Positions 1 to 5,997 of a stretch of 8,787 nt of DNA are shown here, in pieces. This stretch comes from Candidatus Latescibacterota bacterium (lineage in GTDB: Bacteria; Krumholzibacteriota; Krumholzibacteriia; WVZY01; JAKEHA01), in NCBI GenBank assembly GCA_022615275.1, contig JAKEHA010000161.1:1-8787 (forward strand). Reading direction: 5' to 3'. The notes beneath the pieces are model-generated. The model saw only the letters and a program-made list of their open reading frames with translations. It was not told the origin of the DNA and ran no database searches. Every line of letters begins with the position of its first letter. The stretch's first letter is position 1. The translations under genes were made by a program, and so were the position numbers.

Positions 1-774
1 GAGAGCGAGGCGGCGCAGCTGATCGAATACGATCGCTTGGGCGCCTCCACGGCCGCGGGCGAAACCCTCGTATGGCGCGACGGCGGCAGCGGTATCGCGC
101 TCTTGGTGTGGGCTCCGTCGGCGGGGGCGGAAGACTGGGAAGTGCGCGAGGACCGCAAGGGCACGCGCGTGCTCTCGCCGTCTCTCGGCCAGCTCGCGGC
201 CGGCGCCCAGGTCACCGTCTACGCCGCGCTGATCGCGCTGCCGCCCGATGACCTGCGCTCGGCGCGCGCCATCCAAGCGGCGTGGCGCACGCTTTCGGGA
301 AAGAAGGGTGCGCGCTTGATTCCGCCCCCGATGTCGCTGATGGTGAAGCCGGAAGAATCGGCCGACGAGACCAGCCTCGACGAGTCGACCGTCGGTTCGC
401 CGTACGGTTCGATCACCAACGCGCTCGCATTCTGGAACACATCCGGCAAGTTGGCGCCGTCGCTGCTGGTCGGTTCGCCCAATCCGTTCCGCGACGCCAT
501 CGCGATCGACTACGAGATCCCCGCGCGCGTCGTCGACGAAGAGGGCGTCGAACATCAATTGTCCGGAGAGGCGGTCGAGACGAGCGTCAAGGTGTACAAC
601 GTCACGGGCCGCCTAGTCGCGACCCTGGTCGAATCCCCGCACGCTCCGGGCCGCTATCGGACGGGCTGGTCGGCGCAGGACGAGCAGGGCGAAACGGTCG
701 CGAGCGGCGTGTACTACGTGAAGCTCACCATCGGCAAGCGCTCGGTGACGCAGCGGATGGTGCAATTGAAGTAG
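1..774 (+). CDS. Secreted protein with FlgD-type Ig-like C-terminal domain (5' truncated)
   Basis: The reading frame is open from base 1 to the TAG at 772-774, so this is the last 257 residues of a longer protein; the TTG at 37 is in frame but is probably not the start. Residues 158-257 form a recognisable C-terminal module: S-P-N-P-F at about 159, VYNVTGRLVATLV from 198, then G-x-Y-x-x-x-W, VASGVYYVKL and a basic end (QRMVQLK). This matches the FlgD Ig-like / T9SS type A-like tail found at the end of secreted or surface proteins in FCB-related phyla, where it is thought to serve in sorting or anchoring. An acidic loop (about 178-193) lengthens the usual strand connection. The preceding 150 residues match nothing I recognise; they lack long hydrophobic stretches and contain a low-complexity Ser/Glu/Asp linker near 115-130. 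The protein's main function lies upstream of the window. The domain call is fairly sure; the sorting role is inferred. Confidence 0.75.
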   Translation, partial: ESEAAQLIEYDRLGASTAAGETLVWRDGGSGIALLVWAPSAGAEDWEVREDRKGTRVLSPSLGQLAAGAQVTVYAALIALPPDDLRSARAIQAAWRTLSGKKGARLIPPPMSLMVKPEESADETSLDESTVGSPYGSITNALAFWNTSGKLAPSLLVGSPNPFRDAIAIDYEIPARVVDEEGVEHQLSGEAVETSVKVYNVTGRLVATLVESPHAPGRYRTGWSAQDEQGETVASGVYYVKLTIGKRSVTQRMVQLK

Positions 775-795
775 CCCCGACTTGGCCCCGATTTT
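774..795 (+). repeat. Imperfect 11-nt tandem repeat before the hflX promoter
   Basis: Two adjacent 11-mers, GCCCCGACTTG (774-784) and GCCCCGATTTT (785-795), match at 9 of 11 positions. The unit length is about one helical turn. They lie where the -35 region of the 795-803 promoter would be. This could be a regulator-binding site or chance. Confidence 0.35.
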
Positions 796-803
796 GTTAT
801 ACT
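795..803 (+). promoter_or_regulatory. Extended -10 promoter for hflX
   Basis: TGTTATACT fits the extended -10 pattern TGn-TATAAT with a single mismatch. No good -35 hexamer sits 16-18 nt upstream, which is typical of extended -10 promoters. Transcription would start near 810, giving a leader of about 60-70 nt before hflX. This is a pattern match only; promoter preferences in this lineage are unknown. Confidence 0.45.
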
Positions 804-814
804 ACCGGCAGAAA

Positions 815-883
815 ATGACCCCTAGAGAGGTTGCCATCGAAACCAGACGTCTTTCACAAAGCCGAGGTTGCCTTCCCAAGTGA
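815..883 (+). CDS. Candidate 22-aa leader ORF overlapping the hflX start
   Basis: An ATG at 815 opens a 22-codon frame (starting MTPREVAIETRR) that stops with TGA at 881-883. The stop overlaps the GTG at 880, one of two possible hflX starts, in a GTGA arrangement typical of translational coupling. The ATG lies only about 5 nt after the predicted transcription start and has no convincing Shine-Dalgarno sequence, so translation would be nearly leaderless. The peptide has several Arg codons but no strong run of one amino acid that would suggest classic attenuation. No family is recognisable. It may be chance, since short ORFs are common in leaders. Confidence 0.25.
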   Translation: MTPREVAIETRRLSQSRGCLPK

Positions 884-2199
884 AGCGCACGTTTGAACTT
901 ATCACCAGAACGCGCGCCGAGAGGGCCTACCTCGTCGGCGTGAGTCTACCGGGGAGTTCCGTCGGCGCCGCGCACGAGCACCTGGACGAGCTCGAGCAGC
1001 TTGCAATCACCGCGGGCGCCGAAGTCGTCGGGCGCGCCGTCCAGGGACGCACCCGCGTCGACGTCACCACCTACATCGGCGACGGCAAAGTCGACGATAT
1101 CCGTGAAATCTGCGAAGAACAGCGCGTCAACTTGGTCATCTTCGACGACGACCTCGCGCCCGCGCAGGCCAAGAACCTGGAGAAACGCCTGAATGTCCGC
1201 TGCATCGACCGCACCGAGCTGATCCTCGACATCTTCGCGCGCCACGCGAAGACGCAGCAGTCCAAGATTCAAGTCGAGCTCGCGCAGCTGGAGTACTCGC
1301 TCCCGCGTCTGAAGCATTTCTGGCAGCACCTCGAACGGCAAGCGGGTGGTATCGGCACGCGCGGCCCCGGCGAAACCCAGCTCGAAGTCGACCGCCGGAA
1401 GATCTACCAGCGCATCGCGTCGCTCAAGCGGCAGCTGAAGAAGATCGACCAGCACCGTGAGACCATGCGCAACGCGCGCGCGACCCGCCACGTCGCCGCA
1501 CTCATCGGCTACACCAACGCGGGCAAATCGACCGTGATGCGGCGGCTCACAGGGGCCGAGGTCCTCGTGCGCGACCAACTCTTCGCCACCATCGACACCA
1601 CCACGCGGCGGATGAATGGCAATGGCAACGGAAATGGCAACGGCAATGGACACGCGAGCCACGACATTCTCTTGATCGACACGGTCGGCTTCATTCGCAA
1701 GCTGCCAGACCACCTGAAGACGTCGTTCAAGGCGACGCTCGGCGATACCGCGCAGGCGGAGCTGTATCTCCACGTCGTCGACGTCTCGCACCCGGCGTGG
1801 GAAGACCAGATGGAAGTGGCCGACACGACCGTGCGCTCGATCGATAATCCCGGCGTGCAGACGCTGTACGTGTTCAACAAGATCGACCGCATGGCGCCGC
1901 CCTTGCTCGACGGACTTCGCCAGCGCTTCCCGGACGCGGCCTTCGTCTCCGCGGTCGAAGGCACCGGCGTCGACGAGCTGCGCGAGCGCATCGATTCCTT
2001 CTTCTACGGGCGCAATGTCAAAGTGGAAGTGACGCTCTCGGCGGGCGACGGCAAGACGATCTCGCTGGTGCGCAGGTTGCTCCACGACGCGCGCAACACC
2101 TATGTGGACGACCTCTGCGTTCTGATCGGCACCGTCGAAGCGAAGTTGATGGGCCGCCTGGAAGCGATCCCCGGGACCAACGTCCGCTATCTCATCTAG
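868..2199 (+). CDS. hflX: Ribosome-associated GTPase HflX
   Basis: HflX is a cytoplasmic TRAFAC-class GTPase that binds the 50S subunit and splits stalled or stress-hibernating 70S ribosomes. The full family architecture is present: N-terminal HflX domain (about 20-190) with the signature GGIGTRGPGETQ at 160-171, a coiled-coil-like segment (about 172-200), and a G domain with G1 GYTNAGKST 214-222, switch I around TIDTTTRR 241-248, G3 DTVG 271-274, G4 NKID 337-340 and G5 SA 361-362, then a small C-terminal domain ending NVRYLI. The length of 443 aa is normal. Between switch I and G3 there is an unusual run of six Asn-Gly pairs (250-261), making this connection about 10 residues longer than in E. 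coli HflX. The start is ambiguous. TTG 868 is the first in-frame start after the stop at 823, but GAGG (864-867) abuts it. GTG 880, 12 nt from the same GAGG, is at least as likely and would give 439 aa. Identity is secure. Confidence 0.95.
   Translation: MPSQVKRTFELITRTRAERAYLVGVSLPGSSVGAAHEHLDELEQLAITAGAEVVGRAVQGRTRVDVTTYIGDGKVDDIREICEEQRVNLVIFDDDLAPAQAKNLEKRLNVRCIDRTELILDIFARHAKTQQSKIQVELAQLEYSLPRLKHFWQHLERQAGGIGTRGPGETQLEVDRRKIYQRIASLKRQLKKIDQHRETMRNARATRHVAALIGYTNAGKSTVMRRLTGAEVLVRDQLFATIDTTTRRMNGNGNGNGNGNGHASHDILLIDTVGFIRKLPDHLKTSFKATLGDTAQAELYLHVVDVSHPAWEDQMEVADTTVRSIDNPGVQTLYVFNKIDRMAPPLLDGLRQRFPDAAFVSAVEGTGVDELRERIDSFFYGRNVKVEVTLSAGDGKTISLVRRLLHDARNTYVDDLCVLIGTVEAKLMGRLEAIPGTNVRYLI
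1615..1650 (+). repeat. Asn-Gly coding repeat, six 6-nt units, inside hflX
   Basis: Six consecutive AAY-GGM units (for example AATGGC, AACGGA) encode six Asn-Gly pairs. The units vary at third positions (AAT/AAC, GGC/GGA), so the tract is degenerate rather than a perfect microsatellite. It stays in frame at any unit number. It lies in the beta2-beta3 connection of the G domain. Confidence 0.85.
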
Positions 2200-2208
2200 C
2201 CTGTTCGC

Positions 2209-3633
2209 TCAGCGGCGCGCCGTCCGCGCCACGATCCAATCCGTCACGGTCTTCAAAGCAATCGGTGCGATCGTCTCTTCGATCGTACCGTACTCGGCGG
2301 GTGCACCCGTCACCGCGGTTTGAAACAGATGGTTGAGCTTCGGCAGCTCGATCGTGGTCACGTCTTGGTTGCCGCCCTCGACCAGCGCCTGCTTGATCGC
2401 GGGCAGATTTTGGGACGGCGGCACCTGGAGATCCAACTCGCCGTTGATGGCCAGGACCGGCACCTTGACGCGGCGCAGCGTCGGCACCGGATCGTACGTC
2501 AGGAGAAAGTGCATCCACGGCGTCGCGAGCATCTGCACGCTCCCTTCGAGGGCGGATTCGCTCAACCCGCTCGCCGCGCGCTCCTGTGGTGTCAGCCCCG
2601 AGATGATCGCACTCGCGGTCTCTCGCAGCTTGGACTCGCGCAGCGCGGCGTCCGGCTCCGCTCTCGCGGTGGCCATGAGCTGCGCCGAAATCGTCTCATT
2701 GCGCGCGATGTAAGCGTCGTCCGCGCCACTCGCCTTTAGGAGAAGGCGCGACTGCGCGCGCAGTAGCTCCTCCATCGGCACGCCCACACCGGCCATCAGC
2801 ACGACGAACGCGACGTCGCTCGACCGGGCCGCGGCCATGGGAGCCACGATCCCGCCCTCGCTGTGACCCACCAATCCGATCCGGTTCGCATCGATGTCGG
2901 GGAGGGTTTTGAGATGCGCTACGCCCGCGAGCGCGTCGGACGCGAAGTCCTCGGTGGTGGCCGTCGCGAACGAGCCCGTGGACTCGGCCACGCCGCGGTC
3001 GTCGACGCGCAGGACCGCGACGCCGTTGCGCGTGAGGTGGTCGGCCAGCACGAGGAACGGCCTGTGACCCATGACGGCTTCGTCGCGATCCTGCGGCCCC
3101 GACCCGCTGATCAACAAAACGACCGGATGGGGGCCCGGCCCGGAAGGAACGGTCAAGGTTCCCGCCAGCGTGATACCACCGTTGGGATAGGTGACCTCGC
3201 GCGCCTGGTACGGGAAGGGCGGGTTGGGCTCTTGCGGCCGCTTGGGGAGCGTGGACGCGACGTCTTCGCTGCGATCCAGCGTCAACGGAAGTACATTGCC
3301 GCGCTGTTTCCAGGATCCGGTCAGTGTCTTGGCCGCTTGATCGAGGACCCCGTCGTATGCGGCGTTGATGCCCGGCAGTCCGAGGTGCAGTGTCTTGCCG
3401 TCGAAGGCGACGGAGTCGATCGGGATGCCGATCGCGTTTTGGTCGATACTGTCCAGGGTGGCGCGCAGCGCGCCGTCATCGCCCTGGGTCACGTGCACGA
3501 CCAAGCGCAGCCGCACCGCACCCACTTCCAGCGCTCCCGACCACGCCCCAACGATCTTGGGAACCTCCCGGCCCAACGCCGTTCCAAGGAGGAGAAGCAT
3601 CGCCACGCCAATGCACGCGCGCAACCTATTCAT
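2209..3633 (-). CDS. Exported alpha/beta hydrolase (S33/dienelactone hydrolase-like)
   Basis: This is a 474-aa serine hydrolase of unknown substrate. It begins with a signal peptide: basic MNRLRAC, hydrophobic core IGVAMLLLLGTA, and probable cleavage near residue 21, so it should act outside the cytoplasm. Residues about 26-115 match the beta-rich N-terminal domain (G-x-W-x-G, then DSIDQ...GIPIDSV, GSWKQ...PLTL) that precedes many bacterial hydrolases of this type. The catalytic domain follows: an oxyanion-region SGSGPQDRD, VDDRGVAES, the nucleophile elbow GHSEG with Ser258, the acid Asp401 in NGELDLQVPP and His435 in LNHLF, so the triad is complete. An esterase or peptidase activity is likely but unproven. 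The ATG at 3633 is chosen because an Arg-rich extension to 3678 would bury the signal peptide and lies inside the upstream gene. The start overlaps the stop of that gene (ATGAATAG, 3633-3626) and has only a weak ribosome-binding site, so translation is probably coupled. Confidence 0.88.
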   Translation of the reverse strand: MNRLRACIGVAMLLLLGTALGREVPKIVGAWSGALEVGAVRLRLVVHVTQGDDGALRATLDSIDQNAIGIPIDSVAFDGKTLHLGLPGINAAYDGVLDQAAKTLTGSWKQRGNVLPLTLDRSEDVASTLPKRPQEPNPPFPYQAREVTYPNGGITLAGTLTVPSGPGPHPVVLLISGSGPQDRDEAVMGHRPFLVLADHLTRNGVAVLRVDDRGVAESTGSFATATTEDFASDALAGVAHLKTLPDIDANRIGLVGHSEGGIVAPMAAARSSDVAFVVLMAGVGVPMEELLRAQSRLLLKASGADDAYIARNETISAQLMATARAEPDAALRESKLRETASAIISGLTPQERAASGLSESALEGSVQMLATPWMHFLLTYDPVPTLRRVKVPVLAINGELDLQVPPSQNLPAIKQALVEGGNQDVTTIELPKLNHLFQTAVTGAPAEYGTIEETIAPIALKTVTDWIVARTARR

Positions 3634-4930
3634 AGTCGGTCTTCGGTAACGTCTCGCGCGTCTCCGTCCCCTTCGCATACATCTCGTAGAACCTCCCCTT
3701 GATCGAGTTCAACTGCGGTGCCGCCGCCTTGCGCTCGTAGTTCGAGTCCAACTGCTGCAGCACGAAGTACGACAAGCCCACGAAGAGCGCTGGAATAACA
3801 TACGGCAACTGGCGCCGCCACGGCTTCTGATACAGCAGCCGCGCCGCGAGTACGGTGCCCGAAGCCAGGATCATGTGAAAACCGACCGACACCAAGTAAA
3901 GGAACCGAATGTCGAGCCAGTCCGATGGAAAGCGGAAGAAACAAAACGGCGTAATCATGATGTACGTCCACGCGATGAAGAACCGGATCACGCGGTTGCC
4001 GAAGATGAACCCGAACACCGAGTAGGACACGATGCACAGGAAGATCAGGATCCGGATGGCGGTCGCGAACTCGTAGATGAAGCGGACCAGCCCACCGGCG
4101 TCGGTGACCAACGTCGACGAATGGATCGGGAACACCATGCGCACCAGGTAGGCCGGGTAGTTCTTGAAGAACGACCACGAGAAGACGGCCAGGTCCTGGG
4201 AGCCGGGGATGGCGCCCTGGGCGACCAGCTTGACCACCAGGACCGCCAGCGCGAAGCCGGCGAAAGCGAGGAAGTTCGCGTCCAATAGCCTGCGGCCGGT
4301 CTGCTCCCGGAACAGCAGGTTGAAGGCGAACATGAGCCCGATGACCGAGAACGACGTCGTCTTGGAAAGCAGGCTCAACGCGAAGAACATCAAGCAAAGA
4401 AAGAAGTTACGAGTCCGGAGAGCGCCCCGGTCGCGGAGCTCATTGCGGACGTAGAAGAGCATCGTGAGGAGGGTGAAGGCGGTGATGACGAGGTCGCTCA
4501 CCCCGGAGACCGTCATAACCGACTTCCCGTAATTGCCCACCGCGAACTCGAACAGGAGCCCCGAAAGCACGGCGATGGCCCGGTCCTTCAAGAGGGTCCG
4601 GACCAGTTTGTAGACCAGGAACGCGTTTGCGGAATGCACGAGGACGTTGAACAGGTAGTAGCGTTCCGCATCGAGTTGAAAGGCCTGGAACTCGAGGAAG
4701 AAGATCAGATTGGGCAGCGGCTGAAAGGTCTGGTGGAGCCGGGTCGAAAAGATCTCCCGCCAATCGCCCTCGATCCGGAGTGCCTGGATCAGGTACTCCC
4801 AGTCGTCGCCGTGCCAGAAGGAATTGTTACGGACAAGAGAGAAGAATAGGAGCCCGACCAGGTTCAAAAGGACGTAGAACGCGACGTCCTGTCGCCGGGA
4901 CAGATGGGTCGGGTCGGGTTGGGTCGGCAT
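3626..4930 (-). CDS. Polytopic membrane protein, TMTC/GT-C glycosyltransferase-like
   Basis: The 434-aa product has about nine or ten hydrophobic segments, the first at about 16-33. The first extracytoplasmic loop holds HGDDW (40-44), placed like the acidic catalytic motif of GT-C enzymes, which transfer sugars from lipid carriers. Two further segments resemble TMTC-type (O-mannosyltransferase-like) proteins: LSLLSKTTSFSVIGLMF near 185-201, where TMTC proteins have LSK-E-xxx-LP, and DIRFLYLVSVGFHMILA near 340-356, like ERYLYLPSVGF. No TPR or large soluble domain follows, only a charged tail of about 40 residues. Acceptor and donor are unknown, and a non-catalytic role is possible. The start was set at ATG 4930 because GAGG lies 8 nt upstream of it, while the longer option at 4966 has no ribosome-binding site and overlaps the likely -10. 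It overlaps the hydrolase gene by 8 nt, forming an operon with it. Confidence 0.75.
   Translation of the reverse strand: MPTQPDPTHLSRRQDVAFYVLLNLVGLLFFSLVRNNSFWHGDDWEYLIQALRIEGDWREIFSTRLHQTFQPLPNLIFFLEFQAFQLDAERYYLFNVLVHSANAFLVYKLVRTLLKDRAIAVLSGLLFEFAVGNYGKSVMTVSGVSDLVITAFTLLTMLFYVRNELRDRGALRTRNFFLCLMFFALSLLSKTTSFSVIGLMFAFNLLFREQTGRRLLDANFLAFAGFALAVLVVKLVAQGAIPGSQDLAVFSWSFFKNYPAYLVRMVFPIHSSTLVTDAGGLVRFIYEFATAIRILIFLCIVSYSVFGFIFGNRVIRFFIAWTYIMITPFCFFRFPSDWLDIRFLYLVSVGFHMILASGTVLAARLLYQKPWRRQLPYVIPALFVGLSYFVLQQLDSNYERKAAAPQLNSIKGRFYEMYAKGTETRETLPKTDYE
4906..4923 (+). other. G-quadruplex motif in the template strand of the GT-C-like gene
   Basis: GGGTCGGGTCGGGTTGGG has four G3 runs separated by 2-nt loops, a strict quadruplex pattern. 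The G-rich strand is the + strand, the template for the minus-strand gene, just inside its start codon (codons 3-9, reading TQPDPTH). The mRNA would be C-rich here, so any structure would form in DNA. Confidence 0.7.
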
Positions 4931-4961
4931 CCGGGATACCTCAGGAAGCGAGGTGAGAGGC

Positions 4962-4967
4962 ATCATA
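4962..4967 (-). promoter_or_regulatory. Possible -10 element for the GT-C/hydrolase operon
   Basis: Read on the minus strand the sequence is TATGAT, 5 of 6 matches to TATAAT. Transcription would begin near 4955, leaving about 25 nt of leader containing GAGG before ATG 4930. No good -35 is seen. It overlaps the alternative start at 4966, which argues against that start. Confidence 0.3.
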
Positions 4968-4985
4968 ACCCAAGTGGAATAACGC

Positions 4986-5015
4986 TTGCTGTAATTTTTG
5001 AGCGGGTGCTATAAG
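4986..5015 (+). promoter_or_regulatory. Sigma70-like promoter for mqnA
   Basis: TTGCTG (4986-4991) and TATAAG (5010-5015) are separated by 18 nt. The -10 matches 5 of 6 consensus bases; the -35 keeps only TTG. The start point would be near 5022, giving a leader of about 80 nt. It is divergent from, and close to, the operon on the other strand. Confidence 0.5.
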
Positions 5016-5017
5016 CA

Positions 5018-5101
5018 GCGCACCTTGGAACGCCGCGGGCGTGGTGCGCCGCGCGACAAGGGCCAAGCGACCACCAACCGAACCCGTCCTTTGGGAGGAC
5101 G
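5018..5101 (+). promoter_or_regulatory. Folded leader upstream of mqnA with hairpin over the ribosome-binding site
   Basis: Two stems can be drawn. The first pairs GCGCACC (5018-5024) with GGTGCGC (5043-5049) and continues as ACGCC (5030-5034) with GGCGT (5038-5042) around a GCG loop, giving 12 pairs with one 5-nt bulge. The second pairs CGTCC (5085-5089) with GGACG (5097-5101) and includes two G of the GGGAGG ribosome-binding site (5093-5098). Between them is a C- and A-rich linker. The predicted transcription start near 5022 would trim the first stem, so its 5' end needs mapping. It matches no riboswitch family I recognise. Confidence 0.4.
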
Positions 5102-5103
5102 AC

Positions 5104-5913
5104 GTGAGCCCGCTCCGATTCGGCGCCGCCGACTTCATCGCCAACCGGCCCCTCCTGTGCGGGCTCTCCAACGGACACGCCGACCTCGCCCGTCTAACGT
5201 ACGAGTCCCAGGCCACCCTCGTCGATTCCTTCGAACGCGGCCGCTACGACGCGGCCCTGGTGCCGAGCATCGAGTACCTGCGCGGCGCGGGGCGTTTCCT
5301 CCTCCCGGGTCCCGCGCTGGTGGGTCGCTCGGCGCCGGGCGGCATCGTCCTGGTTTCGCAGAAACCGCTCGAAGAAGTCCAGCGCATCGCGGTGGGTGAG
5401 TGCTGCCGCACCCCGGTGGCGGTGCTGCGCATCGTCCTGGCCGAACAGCAGCACGTGTTCCCCGACCTCATGGTCGAGAAGCGCCTGAACGAAGACGATT
5501 GGCGCGACCGTTACGACGCCGCATTGATCACGGGTGTCGCGGCGCTGCGCGAAGCGGTCGCCCCGGGCACCGAGGGCCTCACGCGCTTCAACGTCACCGA
5601 GATGTGGAAGTCGCTCACCAAGACGCCGCTGGTCCACTCGGTGTGGGTGACCGACGAAGAGCCGCGTCTCGAAGAGATTCGCACCGCACTCGCGTCGCTG
5701 TCCGCGTACGGCCTCGAGCGACTGGCCTCTCTGGCCGAGGAGATCGCCGTCTCGCTTTCCATGGACGCGATGGCCGCCTACGATTACCTCACGCGCTCGT
5801 GGTCCTACGAGCTGGGTGCGGCCGAGATGGACGGACTGCGCGAACTCTCCGACTTCGCGCGCAAGTACGACCTGGTGCGCACGAGTCGATTCGCGGTCAT
5901 TCCCGCCGTCTAG
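5104..5913 (+). CDS. mqnA: MqnA-like chorismate dehydratase (futalosine menaquinone pathway)
   Basis: MqnA dehydrates chorismate to 3-enolpyruvyl-benzoate, the first step of futalosine-dependent menaquinone synthesis, in the cytoplasm. The 269-aa product follows the periplasmic-binding-like MqnA/MqnD fold: FGAADFIANRPL (6-17; family pattern xSYLNxxPL, with Asn14 at the conserved Asn), YDAALVPSIEYL (48-59), SAPGGIVLVSQKPLEEV (76-92), YDAALITGVAAL (137-148), FNVTEMW and TPLVHSVW (162-181, family D-L-x-x-x-W ... P-F-V-x-A-x-W), and an MqnA-type tail SYELGAAEMDGLRELSDFA. The segment usually like S-x-T-S-V is ECCRTPVAVL (99-108), so the protein is somewhat divergent and a changed substrate cannot be excluded. 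GTG 5104 was chosen because GGGAGG lies 5 nt upstream and the protein then begins at the first family motif; a GTG at 5041 would add 21 unrelated residues. No other mqn gene is visible here. Confidence 0.8.
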   Translation: MSPLRFGAADFIANRPLLCGLSNGHADLARLTYESQATLVDSFERGRYDAALVPSIEYLRGAGRFLLPGPALVGRSAPGGIVLVSQKPLEEVQRIAVGECCRTPVAVLRIVLAEQQHVFPDLMVEKRLNEDDWRDRYDAALITGVAALREAVAPGTEGLTRFNVTEMWKSLTKTPLVHSVWVTDEEPRLEEIRTALASLSAYGLERLASLAEEIAVSLSMDAMAAYDYLTRSWSYELGAAEMDGLRELSDFARKYDLVRTSRFAVIPAV

Positions 5914-5943
5914 CACCGCCTTCACGACCGCCAACGAGCCGAT

Positions 5944-5959
5944 GGCGCGATTGCGCGCC
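5944..5959 (+). other. GC-rich hairpin between mqnA and the AhpD-like gene
   Basis: GGCGCG (5944-5949) and CGCGCC (5954-5959) form a 6-bp stem with an ATTG loop, about 30 nt after the mqnA stop. No T-run follows, so it is not a standard intrinsic terminator. It may pause polymerase, protect the mqnA 3' end, or be a chance product of GC-rich sequence. Confidence 0.3.
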
Positions 5960-5997
5960 GTAGGCTATGCTTGCTACCAATTACGCCGGAGGCAGGC

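Noticed and set aside
282..818. 178-aa plus-strand frame over the end of the first gene
   Set aside because: It is very Arg-rich with no domain, and the overlapping frame carries the recognisable Ig-like tail.
946..2085. 379-aa open frame on the minus strand opposite hflX
   Set aside because: It is the antisense of a secure hflX gene. Its composition (many Arg, Asp, Val, no motifs) is typical of a shadow frame in GC-rich DNA.
2214..2221. GGCGCGCC palindrome near the hflX/hydrolase junction as a terminator
   Set aside because: It is a short palindrome without a loop or T-run, inside the hydrolase coding sequence, and expected by chance in GC-rich DNA.
3634..3678. N-terminal extension of the hydrolase to 3678
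   Set aside because: It would add 15 mostly Arg residues before a good signal peptide and lies inside the coding region of the upstream gene.
2863..3702. 279-aa plus-strand frame opposite the hydrolase
   Set aside because: It is the antisense of a gene with signal peptide and complete catalytic triad. It has no motifs and an Arg-rich composition.
4992..5000. Bacteroidetes-type -7 box (TAnnTTTG) upstream of mqnA
   Set aside because: TAATTTTTG has one extra base for the consensus and no TTG at the proper distance upstream; the sigma70-like pair nearby fits better.
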